Translations under genes and position numbers: made by a program
NCBI GenBank assembly: GCA_009784825.1
Contig: WQXO01000006.1
Coordinates: 91,232-155,231 of the forward strand
Origin: Oscillospiraceae bacterium
GTDB lineage: Bacteria > Bacillota > Clostridia > Oscillospirales > Ruminococcaceae
Length of the DNA: 64,000 nt
Direction of reading: 5' to 3'
Notes under the pieces: model-generated
Seen by the model: only the letters and a program-made list of their open reading frames with translations
Told to the model about the DNA's origin: nothing
Database searches by the model: none
Part shown: positions 34,165-41,739 of the stretch, one piece after another
Numbering within the stretch: the first letter of the stretch is position 1
Layout: the number at the start of each line of letters is the position of its first letter

Positions 34165-35727
34165 ATGATTATGAAAAAAAATATTATTGTTTTTTCGACA
34201 ATATTTTTAACCATTGCCGTTTTATTTAGTGGACAAGCGGGTTTCATGGCTTTTTCCGAGACTTTGGGCGATGAAAATAATGATGAAAATTCCTCAACCG
34301 TTGCGGCGAGCAACGACGATATTACCGTTTTGGGCGGAATTCCCCCCGCCGGAACGCTCCACAGTGAGGGTATTTTTGTGGTTAATGCCAATACCGGAAT
34401 TCCCATTTATGCGAAAAATGAGCATGAAAGGCTTCCGCCTGCCTCCACCACTAAGATTATGACCGCCCTGATAGTCCTTGAGAAGGTCGCTGACCTTGAC
34501 GAGATTGTAGCTATCTCCTCGCTTTGTGCTGATGAGTTTTGGAATAAAGATGTTCCCAATAAGTATCTTGAGGGGAATGCCGCCGGGATTATGCCCAACC
34601 AGACTAACCTGACCTATCGGGATTGCCTTTATGCACTTTTGCTGTCCTCCAGCAATTATGCGGCGAATATATTAGCCTTTAACGTCGGCGGCAAGGGTGG
34701 GGACGCTTTTGATGTGTTCATGAAAATGATGAACGATAAGGCAATGGAGCTTGGCTGTCAGAACACCAACTTCACAAATCCGCACGGGTTGTATGAAACC
34801 CGTAACTATTCCACTGCTTATGACATGTATTTGATTACGCAGTTCGTTTATGAGCGTTATCCGCTGTTTTCCGAGATATGTGCCACACAGATTTATCAAA
34901 TGCCGGAAAATTCTGAAGAGCCGTATGGTTATCCCGTTACCAACACAAACATGATGATAAACAGCAGAAGCTCTGACAACCCTTATTACTATGAGCCTGT
35001 GAGAGGCATTAAAACCGGGAGCATGCCCGAGTATTACCTCGAAACCTCGCCGGGGGTGTTCGATACCGCTAATCCTGTGCCGGGGTTCACGAATTTGGTT
35101 TCATCAGCCTCACGCAACAGCTTTAACTATATTATTGTGTCGTTCGGTGCTCCCTGGCACTTACGAAGTCAACGCCTGGAGGGGGAGGAGGCACACCATT
35201 ATACCTATGCTGACCATGAGCTGTTGTTTAAGTGGGCGTTCAACACCTTTGATTATCAGATGGCGTTATCAAAAAATGAGCCTATCGGCAGCATTAAAGT
35301 TCTCGATGGTCAGGGTATTGACGAAATTAAACTGTATCCACAGATGGACAAGGATTATTGGACGCTGCTGCCTAAAGAGCTTGATATGAGGAGTGCCTTC
35401 CAATATAAAATAGATGTCGGTGTTACCGAGGTTACTGTTCCCGCTGACGGGTTGCCCGCCGGTACGGTTTTCGGGAGCATTGAGCTTGTATTCGCCAATA
35501 ATACCTTGGGGAAGTGGCAGTTGGTCACGATTGAGTCGGTGGAGCGTTCTCAAGTTGCCGAGACACGGGAGAAGTTCGAGGGGATTTTAGACCAGTGGTG
35601 GTTTAAACCGACTATTGTTCTTTTGGCTGTGATGATTATCGCTTTGATTGTGCTGAACTTCGTTCGTAAGAATAGGTTCGAGAGTGTTTCTAAAAAGAAA
35701 CACCATAACAGAAGGATTAGGCGGTAG
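34165..35727 (+). CDS. D-alanyl-D-alanine carboxypeptidase, DacF-like
   Basis: A 520-residue S11 penicillin-binding protein. A signal peptide is followed by SxxK as ASTTKIM, SxN as SSNYAAN, and KTG as GIKTGSMPEY. A C-terminal beta-domain and a membrane helix (PTIVLLAVMIIALIVLNFV) with a basic tail anchor it. It trims the terminal D-Ala from peptidoglycan peptides. The N-terminal extension and C-terminal anchor resemble DacF/DacA-type enzymes of Firmicutes. The 3' end runs into the repeat-rich region at 35.73-36.35 kb. Confidence 0.9.
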   Translation: MIMKKNIIVFSTIFLTIAVLFSGQAGFMAFSETLGDENNDENSSTVAASNDDITVLGGIPPAGTLHSEGIFVVNANTGIPIYAKNEHERLPPASTTKIMTALIVLEKVADLDEIVAISSLCADEFWNKDVPNKYLEGNAAGIMPNQTNLTYRDCLYALLLSSSNYAANILAFNVGGKGGDAFDVFMKMMNDKAMELGCQNTNFTNPHGLYETRNYSTAYDMYLITQFVYERYPLFSEICATQIYQMPENSEEPYGYPVTNTNMMINSRSSDNPYYYEPVRGIKTGSMPEYYLETSPGVFDTANPVPGFTNLVSSASRNSFNYIIVSFGAPWHLRSQRLEGEEAHHYTYADHELLFKWAFNTFDYQMALSKNEPIGSIKVLDGQGIDEIKLYPQMDKDYWTLLPKELDMRSAFQYKIDVGVTEVTVPADGLPAGTVFGSIELVFANNTLGKWQLVTIESVERSQVAETREKFEGILDQWWFKPTIVLLAVMIIALIVLNFVRKNRFESVSKKKHHNRRIRR

Positions 35728-35790
35728 GGGAAACCGCCACGGCAGTGGGGACACCGGTTTGTACCAAGACCGCAATGTCGGTGGGGTAGA

Positions 35791-35814
35791 CGGGCGAACG
35801 CAGTTCGCCCCTAC
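35791..35814 (+). repeat. palindromic CCCCTAC element, copy e
   Basis: GGGCGAAC / GTTCGCCC stem then CTAC. Confidence 0.85.
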
Positions 35815-35880
35815 GAGGGAGACGCCACGTCGGTGGGGACACCGGTTTGTACCAAGACCGCAATGTAAGCGGGGATACCG

Positions 35881-35964
35881 GTTTGTACCAGAACCACCCC
35901 GTCCGCTGATGCGTCCACCCCTCCCTGGAGGGTATCCCTTTCTGCGGAAAGGGGGATGGCAGGC
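35881..35964 (+). repeat. AACCACCCCG tandem-hairpin repeat, copy 1
   Basis: GTACCAGAACCACCCCG, a short palindrome, CACCCCTCC-GGAGGG, CCCTTTC-GAAAGGG and GGATGGCAGGC. Relatives at 36206, 40892 and 46659 keep the frame but change the stems. Confidence 0.75.
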
Positions 35965-36020
35965 AATAAATGGAGAATGGGGTTTTCGGATTAATAAATT
36001 GTGGATTGAGAATTGGCATT

Positions 36021-36053
36021 ATGAATTTTACGATTGTTTCGGTGGGGGTGTAG
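36021..36053 (+). pseudogene. duplicated fragment of the rlmH start
   Basis: ATGAATTTTACG and the following codons match the first nine codons of rlmH (MNFTIVSVG) exactly, then Val and a stop that comes from the adjacent palindromic element. It is the broken end of the 210-bp duplication. Confidence 0.8.
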
Positions 36054-36075
36054 GGTCAACGATATATCGTGACCG
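36050..36075 (-). repeat. palindromic CCCTAC element, copy f, inverted
   Basis: On the minus strand GGTCACGATA / TATCGTTGACC stem, ending CCCTAC. Confidence 0.7.
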
Positions 36076-36082
36076 CAAACAC

Positions 36083-36106
36083 GGACACCATGTATGGTGT
36101 CCCTAC
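36083..36106 (+). repeat. palindromic CCCTAC element, copy g
   Basis: GGACACCAT / ATGGTGTCC stem then CTAC. Confidence 0.8.
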
Positions 36107-36133
36107 GAGAGGGTAGACAATGTGGGTGTAAGC

Positions 36134-36156
36134 GGGCGAACGCAGTTCGCCCCTAC
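36134..36156 (+). repeat. palindromic CCCCTAC element, copy h
   Basis: GGGCGAAC / GTTCGCCC stem then CTAC, same sequence as copy e. Confidence 0.85.
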
Positions 36157-36205
36157 AGAGAAGACACCGATTTGTACCAAGACCGCAATGTAAGCGGGGA
36201 TACCG

Positions 36206-36289
36206 GTTTGTACCAGAACCACCCCGTCCGCTGATGCGTCCACCCCTCCTTGGAGGGTATCCCTTTCTGCGGAAAGGGGGATGGCAGGC
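36206..36289 (+). repeat. AACCACCCCG tandem-hairpin repeat, copy 2
   Basis: Near-identical to the copy at 35881-35964, within duplication block B. Confidence 0.75.
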
Positions 36290-36346
36290 AGTAAATGGAG
36301 AATGGGGTTTTCGGATTAATAAATAGCAAATTGTGGATTGAGGATT

Positions 36347-36769
36347 ATGAATTTTACGATTGTTTCGGTGGGGAGATTAAAGGAAAGTTATTATGGCGAA
36401 GCCGCCGACGAATACATCAAACGAATAGGCGGGTTTGGGAAAGTTAGTATTATCGATGTTAAATCTGATGATGATATTCTCCCGAAAATCCCCGTAAGTG
36501 CATTTGTATTCGCTTTGTGTGTCGAGGGGGAACGCCTTTCGAGTGAGGGGTTTTCCCAAAAGTTAGAAAAAGTTTATTTATCTGAGAAAAAAGGGATATA
36601 CTTTGTAATAGGCGGTTCTGAGGGATTGTCCGAGAAAGTAAAGTCTGCCGCGGATATGAAAATAAGTATGTCGGATATGACGTTTCCGCATAGATTGGCG
36701 AAAATTATGCTGCTTGAGCAGTTATATCGGGCGTTGACTATTCAAAATAATAAAAATTATCATAAGTAG
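36347..36769 (+). CDS. rlmH: 23S rRNA pseudouridine-1915 N3-methyltransferase
   Basis: A 140-residue SPOUT methyltransferase that modifies the ribosome's helix 69. FVIGGSEGLSEKV is the SAM-binding knot, and MSDMTFPHRLAKIMLLEQLYRA the C-terminal signature. The length is slightly below the usual 155-160. The ATG at 36347 fits the family N-terminus (MNxTIxxVGxLKE) and has GAGGATT upstream. Its first nine codons are duplicated at 36021. Confidence 0.92.
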   Translation: MNFTIVSVGRLKESYYGEAADEYIKRIGGFGKVSIIDVKSDDDILPKIPVSAFVFALCVEGERLSSEGFSQKLEKVYLSEKKGIYFVIGGSEGLSEKVKSAADMKISMSDMTFPHRLAKIMLLEQLYRALTIQNNKNYHK

Positions 36770-36777
36770 GGGCAATT

Positions 36778-37875
36778 ATGCAGGAATTAACGTATGCTTT
36801 AAGATTTTTAGGGGCTTTCACGGGGTTCGCCGTGGGGGACGCTTTCGGTTTCCCGTGCAGGGGATTAACCTTCGAGGAGATATGCAGACGCTTTGAAAAA
36901 AAGGGCTGCTTGAGATTAGCCGTGAGCGGAAAAACCGACACCGCACTCTTCACCGACGCCACGCAGTTAATGCTGTTCACTGCCGACGGGATTACCTGGG
37001 CTGCTGAAACTAATGCGACTGACGGGGTTAACTATGCCTCTTATGTGTTTTATTCGTATCAGTATTGGCTTTATACCCAGACGAAAACTATTGCCGGGAA
37101 CGAGTATTCCTGGTTGTTCGATAAGTTAGCGAACCCATATAAGTCGGTTTTGGTTAAGACAAAAGGACTGTACAAAAAACGCTTCACCAGTACCGTCAAC
37201 ATCGACGCTCTGCTTGAAGCGAGAAATCTCAATTATGGGAAAATTAATGCACCCTTAAACGAAAATTCCGACAGCGGTGCTGTTAAACGTGTGTTAGCCG
37301 CCGGATTGTTCTTCAACTATGACACTACTCTTGCTTTTCGGGCGGGGGCAGATTTCGCCGCTATTACGCACGGTTCGCCTGTTGCGTTCCTCGCCGCCGG
37401 GTGTTATGCCGCCATTATCGCTGAATTAATCAACGGCGTGAAAATCGACGATGCAATTGAACGGGCTATTGTTATTCTGAAAACCTATGATGGGCATTCG
37501 GAATGTTTGAAAACCTTGGAATTGGTTAAGGAGCTCTTGGCTGATGAGAATGTTCCGCCGCTTGAGGCTGTTAAGGAAATCGGTACCGGCTTAAACGCAA
37601 ATGAGGCGTTGGGGGTGGCGTTGTTCGCCGCCGCTCTGCATGAGGATGATTTCTGTAACGCCATTCGGTTGGCTGTTAACCATGACGGGGAAAGTGACGT
37701 CTGCGGGGCGTTGTGCGGGGGGCTACTCGGTGCGTATCACGGGGCGGGATTCGTTGAGAAGAAATGGGTGAAAAAGTTGTCGTACCTGAGGCTTATCGAG
37801 GATATGGCACTTGCATTGGCTGAGCAGACGTATTTTAATGAAGAGGAAGATGAGGGAGATGAAGAGGGAGAGTGA
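36778..37875 (+). CDS. ADP-ribosylglycohydrolase-family protein
   Basis: A 365-residue all-helical protein of the DraG/ARH family. GAFTGFAVGDAFGFPCRGLTFEE is the N-terminal signature, ITHGSPVAFLAAGCYAA the middle one, and NHDGESDVCGALCGGLLGAYHG the C-terminal metal motif, where the usual GGDTDT is GESDV, so one metal ligand is changed. Family members remove ADP-ribose from proteins, nucleic acids or small molecules. It lies nine bases after rlmH and overlaps the HNH gene region at its end. Whether it acts on the product of the ART domain encoded at 56 kb is speculative. Confidence 0.8.
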   Translation: MQELTYALRFLGAFTGFAVGDAFGFPCRGLTFEEICRRFEKKGCLRLAVSGKTDTALFTDATQLMLFTADGITWAAETNATDGVNYASYVFYSYQYWLYTQTKTIAGNEYSWLFDKLANPYKSVLVKTKGLYKKRFTSTVNIDALLEARNLNYGKINAPLNENSDSGAVKRVLAAGLFFNYDTTLAFRAGADFAAITHGSPVAFLAAGCYAAIIAELINGVKIDDAIERAIVILKTYDGHSECLKTLELVKELLADENVPPLEAVKEIGTGLNANEALGVALFAAALHEDDFCNAIRLAVNHDGESDVCGALCGGLLGAYHGAGFVEKKWVKKLSYLRLIEDMALALAEQTYFNEEEDEGDEEGE

Positions 37876-37877
37876 AT

Positions 37878-38909
37878 ATGACCGATAATAAAATACTGAT
37901 GTTCAAACTCCGTACTGGAAACTTTGTAAAAAGTGGGTATGGAAAAGGTAGGGAGCAATTTAACATTAACGAAAATGCTATAATCAACGGAAAGTATTAT
38001 GGTGCAATTCTAAATACCGGACGACTGGATGACATTTCGCTCGAGCAAATTGATAATAGTGCAAACAAAAACACTATGATGATTGATGGTGTCACAATCG
38101 TTTATTTTGAGGAAATCCAACATTCAACTTGTATTGTAGCGATTGCCGAGAATACAATAGTTTATCGAAGAGTTCAAGAAGACGAAGATATAGTCAAGCA
38201 CCGAGTTCATTTATTTGAATCCAGCAACGACCATCATTTGCATGGCGAAAGCGAAACAGTTGGCTATCACACCGTCACAAATGTTGATGATATGCATTTA
38301 TTGAAAGAAAACTTTATACCTATTAGCATACCAAAAGAATGCACATATTTTTTTCGAGCACAAAGAGCATTATCAAAAGAAACAAAATATGAGAGTTTAC
38401 GGAAACAAATCATTGAAAGAGTTTCTAATTTCCTTAATGACACCGAAATTGATTTACAACCCGAGCAAATAGAAAACGCCGAAATTGAAACGGGTAAAAA
38501 CAGTAGCAATGAACCTTTATCTATATGTAATTCTTCCAACGGCAGACGTATAAGTAAAAAGCCGTCTGTGTCAAAAAATGCGTTATTTATGGCAAAATAT
38601 TTGTGTGAGTATGACCCTACACACCAGACTTTTTCGACAAACAAGGGTGATTATTTTATGGAGGGACATCATTTAATTCGTTGTACCGTAAAAATAAGCG
38701 AAGAGTTTTGGGATAAATATAAAAAAAATATCGACACAGAATCAAATATTGTTTCATTATGTCCGAATTGCCACCGAATGATTCATTTTGGCACTGTTGA
38801 GAAAAAAATAAAAATGCTTGAGCGGTTGTATGAAATTAAGAAAGATAAATTACATAAAGACGGAATTATTCTTTTATTAAACGATTTAAAACACATTTAT
38901 GGCATTTGA
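37878..38909 (+). CDS. HNH endonuclease
   Basis: A 343-residue protein. The C-terminal 90 residues are an HNH nuclease of the type found in restriction enzymes: MEGHHLIRC, then NIVSLCPNCHRMIHFG, with the catalytic His pair and zinc-type CPNCH. The N-terminal 230 residues are an unrecognised domain that could bind modified DNA. The gene is clearly richer in A and T than both neighbours, which suggests recent acquisition. The ATG at 37878 has GGGAG upstream; its start region overlaps the previous stop. Restriction of foreign DNA is the likely role (inference). Confidence 0.75.
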   Translation: MTDNKILMFKLRTGNFVKSGYGKGREQFNINENAIINGKYYGAILNTGRLDDISLEQIDNSANKNTMMIDGVTIVYFEEIQHSTCIVAIAENTIVYRRVQEDEDIVKHRVHLFESSNDHHLHGESETVGYHTVTNVDDMHLLKENFIPISIPKECTYFFRAQRALSKETKYESLRKQIIERVSNFLNDTEIDLQPEQIENAEIETGKNSSNEPLSICNSSNGRRISKKPSVSKNALFMAKYLCEYDPTHQTFSTNKGDYFMEGHHLIRCTVKISEEFWDKYKKNIDTESNIVSLCPNCHRMIHFGTVEKKIKMLERLYEIKKDKLHKDGIILLLNDLKHIYGI

Positions 38910-38931
38910 TGAAGTGGGCAAAGCCCTCTCG

Positions 38932-38959
38932 AAAAAGAAAAACTCTGTTAAACAGAGTT
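38932..38959 (-). terminator. terminator of the tRNA-Lys transcript
   Basis: On the minus strand AACTCTGTT / AACAGAGTT hairpin followed by TTTCTTTTTC. Confidence 0.85.
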
Positions 38960-38978
38960 CGTCTTTGTTAGCCTTAAC

Positions 38979-39051
38979 TACACCTTCGGGGACTCGAACC
39001 CCGGACACCCTGATTAAGAGTCAGGTGCTCTACCAACTGAGCTAAAGGTGC
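38979..39051 (-). tRNA. tRNA-Lys (anticodon CTT)
   Basis: A 73-nt cloverleaf without encoded CCA. Acceptor GCACCTT / AAGGTGT with discriminator A, D arm AGCTCAGTTGGTAGAGC, anticodon arm CCTGA-CTCTTAA-TCAGG, T arm CCGGGGTTCGAGTCCCCG. It has its own promoter at 39215-39243, a leader with three hairpins, and a terminator. Confidence 0.97.
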
Positions 39052-39080
39052 TTGGGAGTTTGCCTAACGGCAACCTCCTA

Positions 39081-39137
39081 AGGACTGTTCCGTCCTCTTG
39101 AGGAACATTCGTTCCTCTTGCAGCTTGCTTCGCAAGC
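39081..39137 (-). repeat. three consecutive hairpins in the tRNA-Lys leader
   Basis: AGGAC/GTCCT (39081-39096), GAGGAAC/GTTCCTC (39100-39117) and GCTTGC/GCAAGC (39123-39137) follow each other between promoter and tRNA. The last one sits in a CGCGG-stem-GAA-stem frame, also present in the tRNA-Met leader. Confidence 0.75.
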
Positions 39138-39214
39138 CGCGTGGGCTACTCCTATTACAATTTTGCGTTGCGGCAAATCCGCATATCAATAAAGTATTAC
39201 CATATCAATAATGC

Positions 39215-39243
39215 AGTATATCATATACGGGAAAAATTGTCAA
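39215..39243 (-). promoter_or_regulatory. SigA promoter of tRNA-Lys
   Basis: On the minus strand TTGACA, a 17-base spacer and TATACT. Confidence 0.8.
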
Positions 39244-39254
39244 GCCTTATGTCA

Positions 39255-39283
39255 TTGACAAATTATATAAAATAAGATAAGAT
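39255..39283 (+). promoter_or_regulatory. SigA promoter of the cytidylate-kinase-like gene
   Basis: TTGACA, a 17-base spacer and TAAGAT, 17 bases before the start codon; divergent from the tRNA-Lys promoter. Confidence 0.65.
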
Positions 39284-39300
39284 TATCGGGAGGGTTTATT

Positions 39301-39879
39301 ATGAGTTGTATTATCACTGTTACTCGGGAATATGGTTCGGGAGGACGGTTAATCGCAAAAATGGTGTCGCAAAGGCTCGGTATTCCTTTTTATGATAAGG
39401 ATATTATCGCCCTTACCGCAAAGAAAAGCGGCTTCACCGAGGAGTTCGTCAGAGCCGCCGAGGAAAAGAAAACCGTCAGCCTCCTGTATAGCTTGTATAT
39501 GACCAGCTTGCCTGTTTCTGACCAGATTTTCCTCGCACAGTCGCAGGTTATTCAAGAAATACATAAACAAGGCTCGTGCATTATCGTGGGGAGCTGTGCC
39601 GATTATATCCTGCGGGACGAGAGTAACTGCCTTAATGTGTTTGTCTATGCTCCGTTGGAGGAGAGAATTAAACGTGTGAAAGAGGAACATGGCGATTTTA
39701 ATGAGGACATTAGAACCTATATCCTTAAACAGGATAAAAAACGTGTAACCTACTACAACTATTTCACCCAGAATAAATGGGGTCATGCCAATAATTATCA
39801 CCTGTCCATAAACTCCGCTATGGGACTCGAAACCGCCGTCAACATCATCATCGAAGCGGCAGAGTCGTTCGGGGTTTAA
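39301..39879 (+). CDS. cytidylate-kinase-like protein
   Basis: A 192-residue P-loop protein of the cytidylate kinase-like group (AAA_26). It begins MSCIITVTREYGSGGRLIAKMV, where REYGSGG replaces the classic GxxGxGK loop, as in other members. IPFYDKDIIALTAKKSG and IIVGSCADYIL are family features. It is shorter than true Cmk (about 220 residues), and the substrate is uncertain. GGGAGGG precedes the ATG. Confidence 0.8.
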   Translation: MSCIITVTREYGSGGRLIAKMVSQRLGIPFYDKDIIALTAKKSGFTEEFVRAAEEKKTVSLLYSLYMTSLPVSDQIFLAQSQVIQEIHKQGSCIIVGSCADYILRDESNCLNVFVYAPLEERIKRVKEEHGDFNEDIRTYILKQDKKRVTYYNYFTQNKWGHANNYHLSINSAMGLETAVNIIIEAAESFGV

Positions 39880-39902
39880 GCAATGTAACACTTTCACAGC
39901 CT

Positions 39903-39926
39903 TTTGAATATAATAACATATTCAAA
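39903..39926. promoter_or_regulatory. perfect inverted repeat ahead of the spoVM region
   Basis: TTTGAATAT, six bases, ATATTCAAA: a nine-base-arm palindrome 25 bases before the small membrane-protein gene. Possible operator; no T run, so not a terminator. Confidence 0.5.
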
Positions 39927-39950
39927 GTTATTAAGGCGGTGATTTACGTG

Positions 39951-40103
39951 ATGAGGAAAGGCAAGTGCAACCCAAAGGCACCCATTGTTGTCGTTACGTT
40001 CGGCGGTGCCCTCCTGTGTTTCTGCTTTGTTTCCCCGAAAATGCTTGTTGTTGCGGTCGCCATCGCACTAATCGCTTTGGGAATTTGGTTAATGAGAAAT
40101 TAA
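39951..40103 (+). CDS. small two-helix membrane protein
   Basis: A 50-residue protein, MRKGKCNPKAPIVVV at the start, with two hydrophobic helices separated by SPKM and ending LGIWLMRN. AAGGCGG lies ahead of the ATG; a GTG one codon earlier is an alternative start. It is followed by spoVM after 21 bases, so the two may be cotranscribed. The sequence resembles short conserved proteins I have seen in Clostridia, but there is no named family. Confidence 0.6.
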   Translation: MRKGKCNPKAPIVVVTFGGALLCFCFVSPKMLVVAVAIALIALGIWLMRN

Positions 40104-40124
40104 ACAAGAAAGCAGGTACATATT

Positions 40125-40211
40125 ATGAAAGTTGTTGTGGTTAAAAGCCCGAGAATGCTTGCGGGAGTTTTGCGGTTTTTCTTCGGAATGGGCAGTAAAA
40201 AAACGGCGTAG
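40125..40211 (+). CDS. spoVM: stage V sporulation protein SpoVM
   Basis: A 28-residue amphipathic peptide, MKVVVVKSPRMLAGVLRFFF at the start and a GSKKTA end. Aligned without gaps to B. subtilis SpoVM (26 residues, as I remember it) it keeps Met1, Lys2, Lys7, Pro9, Leu12, Gly14, Arg17 and Gly21. Pro9 is the residue needed for sensing membrane curvature. SpoVM marks the forespore surface and recruits SpoIVA for coat assembly, and it also affects FtsH. A GCAGG ribosome binding site lies ahead. The gene marks the organism as an endospore former. Confidence 0.85.
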   Translation: MKVVVVKSPRMLAGVLRFFFGMGSKKTA

Positions 40212-40241
40212 AATTCTATATGAATAAAGGAATGGATATTA

Positions 40242-40829
40242 ATGAAAAGGATTGTTCTGATTTTTACATTATTGCTTTCAATGTTTTTCTTGGCGGGGGT
40301 TGCTTTTGCAGAAGAAGCAAGCGATACCTCGCCCGAAAGCAGTGATACTGAGGCGAGTACCGAGGAGTCTACCGAAGCGAGTACCGAGGAAACCACCGAG
40401 GCGAGTACCGAGGCATCTACAGAGGAAACTACCGATACGACGGAAACCACTGAGGATACCACTGAGGCGACTACCGAGGCGACTACGCAGGCTACCACAC
40501 AAGCGACTACCGGGGCGACAACTGCGGTGACTCCCGCACCTATACCCGACACCGATACCGAGCCGGAATCGCTCCCTCTGCCCACACAGCCTGTTTTCGA
40601 TACCGAACCTCCGCTTACTATGAACACCGTCGCTGACCCGGATTTTGACCCCGATGAAACTGATGACGACGACGATGATTTTGGTTTCGGCAGTGTCGAT
40701 ACTCCGAGAGAGCCACCCGATTTTATGAAATACATACCATATATTATCGGGGTTATGGCGGTAGGAATTGCTACTGGGATACCGTTCATCATAAGAAGTG
40801 CAAGGCTGAAGAAGATATATACGTATTAA
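40242..40829 (+). CDS. secreted Thr/Glu-rich stalk protein with C-terminal membrane anchor
   Basis: A 195-residue protein: signal peptide (MKRIVLIFTLLLSMFFLAGVAFA), a low-complexity stalk of STEE, TTEA and TTQA units, an acidic Asp-rich stretch (ETDDDDDDFGFG) and a C-terminal helix (YIPYIIGVMAVGIATGIPFII) with a basic tail. The stalk resembles the linkers of the TIR proteins at 47-51 kb. It is probably an extracellular spacer or glycosylated surface protein; the function is unknown. AAAGGA precedes the ATG. Confidence 0.7.
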   Translation: MKRIVLIFTLLLSMFFLAGVAFAEEASDTSPESSDTEASTEESTEASTEETTEASTEASTEETTDTTETTEDTTEATTEATTQATTQATTGATTAVTPAPIPDTDTEPESLPLPTQPVFDTEPPLTMNTVADPDFDPDETDDDDDDFGFGSVDTPREPPDFMKYIPYIIGVMAVGIATGIPFIIRSARLKKIYTY

Positions 40830-40836
40830 AGAAAAC

Positions 40837-40861
40837 GGGACGCCATGTATGGTGTCCCTAC
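40837..40861 (+). repeat. palindromic CCCTAC element, copy i
   Basis: GGGACGCCAT / ATGGTGTCCC stem (one G-T pair) then TAC, eight bases after the stalk-protein stop. Confidence 0.8.
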
Positions 40862-40891
40862 GTTATTTATAGTGTTATATATATTTCCGCC

Positions 40892-40950
40892 TGTACCAAA
40901 ACCACCCCGCCCTGCGGGCACCCCTCCACGGAGGGGATGGCAGGCGACAA
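40892..40950 (+). repeat. AACCACCCCG tandem-hairpin repeat, copy 3
   Basis: GTACCAAAACCACCCCG, then CCCTGCGGG, CCCCTCCACGGAGGGG and ATGGCAGGC. Same frame as copies 1 and 2 with different stems. Confidence 0.75.
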
Positions 40951-40987
40951 ATGAAATACTGTCTTTCCGTTGTTAAACGATAATAAC

Positions 40988-41024
40988 ACAGACCGACGTT
41001 GTGTACATCGGTCTGTTTTTGTTT
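40988..41024 (+). terminator. intrinsic terminator
   Basis: ACAGACCGA / TCGGTCTGT stem followed by TTTTGTTT. It would end transcripts from the spoVM/stalk-protein side. The rest of the 309-base gap holds only repeats and A/T-rich sequence. Confidence 0.85.
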
Positions 41025-41138
41025 ATAATGCAAAACACATTGTCGTTCAAATCAAAAACATTCAAACCATCAATTTAGAGCTTACTCCTTGTAGACTTGT
41101 ACCTTTACTTTAATTAATTCTCCATGGCTTTATTTATA

Positions 41139-41708
41139 TTAATATCCTGCCCACTTATTAATAGTGAGTGTATCCAAAAAGTGTTCTATGATTAATTCTC
41201 CATCCATATCATTTGGAATATTATAATTAATTGTAATACTGTATAATGATTTGCCAGCAAAGAAAGAAAAAATATCTTCTCGTTCTTCATGATTAAAGTG
41301 ATGTTTGATTTCTCTCGTAAATAATGTTTTAACCCCGAACATATTAATTATATTGTCTATCTCATATTCTTTTGTACTATTTTTCCAAAGATTTAATGAT
41401 TGGACAACATTTGAGGGTGTTTCGTCCATGTCGTGTGTGAATAGTTTTATGCGTGTTTCATGTTTTTCTGTTTTATTTGAAATTGTCATCATTGAAGAGT
41501 TATCGTTAATTTCAAAAAAATCGGGTATTTCAAAAGAAATACTGTTAAACTCAATTGTAATAAAATTAATTTCATCTTCTACAATTAGACTATCTTGTAT
41601 CGTTTCAGATGAACTATCGGTGGTTTGTACAGGTATATCTTCTTTAACGCAAGATACAAGGCTCATTATGAATGTCAGTGTCAGAATTATTACTATTAAC
41701 TTTTTCAT
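41139..41708 (-). CDS. lipoprotein, unknown
   Basis: A 189-residue lipoprotein: signal peptide with lipobox LVSC (Cys20), a Ser/Thr/Asp-rich linker, and a beta-rich domain (ITIEFNSISFEIPDFFEINDN) whose pattern recalls PsbP-like or DUF-type extracellular domains of Firmicutes. The gene is A/T-rich. No specific function can be given. Confidence 0.65.
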   Translation of the reverse strand: MKKLIVIILTLTFIMSLVSCVKEDIPVQTTDSSSETIQDSLIVEDEINFITIEFNSISFEIPDFFEINDNSSMMTISNKTEKHETRIKLFTHDMDETPSNVVQSLNLWKNSTKEYEIDNIINMFGVKTLFTREIKHHFNHEEREDIFSFFAGKSLYSITINYNIPNDMDGELIIEHFLDTLTINKWAGY

Positions 41709-41739
41709 TGTGTTTTTCCTTTCATTAGCTGTTGTCCCC

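Larger units (their letters stand above)
35728..36346. repeat. repeat-rich intergenic region with 210-bp duplication
   Basis: This gene-free stretch is built of repeats. Block A (35838-36047) and block B (36163-36373) are near-identical, and B runs into the rlmH start. Each contains ACCGGTTTGTACC words, a tandem-hairpin unit and the first nine codons of rlmH. Four palindromic CCCTAC elements (e-h) lie before, between and at the edges of the blocks. A third GACACCGGTTTGTACC copy starts at 35749. No coding capacity beyond repeat-derived frames is seen. Confidence 0.85.

Noticed and set aside
35728..36346. CRISPR-like appearance of the repeat cluster
   Set aside because: Repeats are not evenly spaced, there are no unique spacers of constant length, and the structure is explained by one 210-bp duplication plus palindromic elements. 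No cas gene is nearby.
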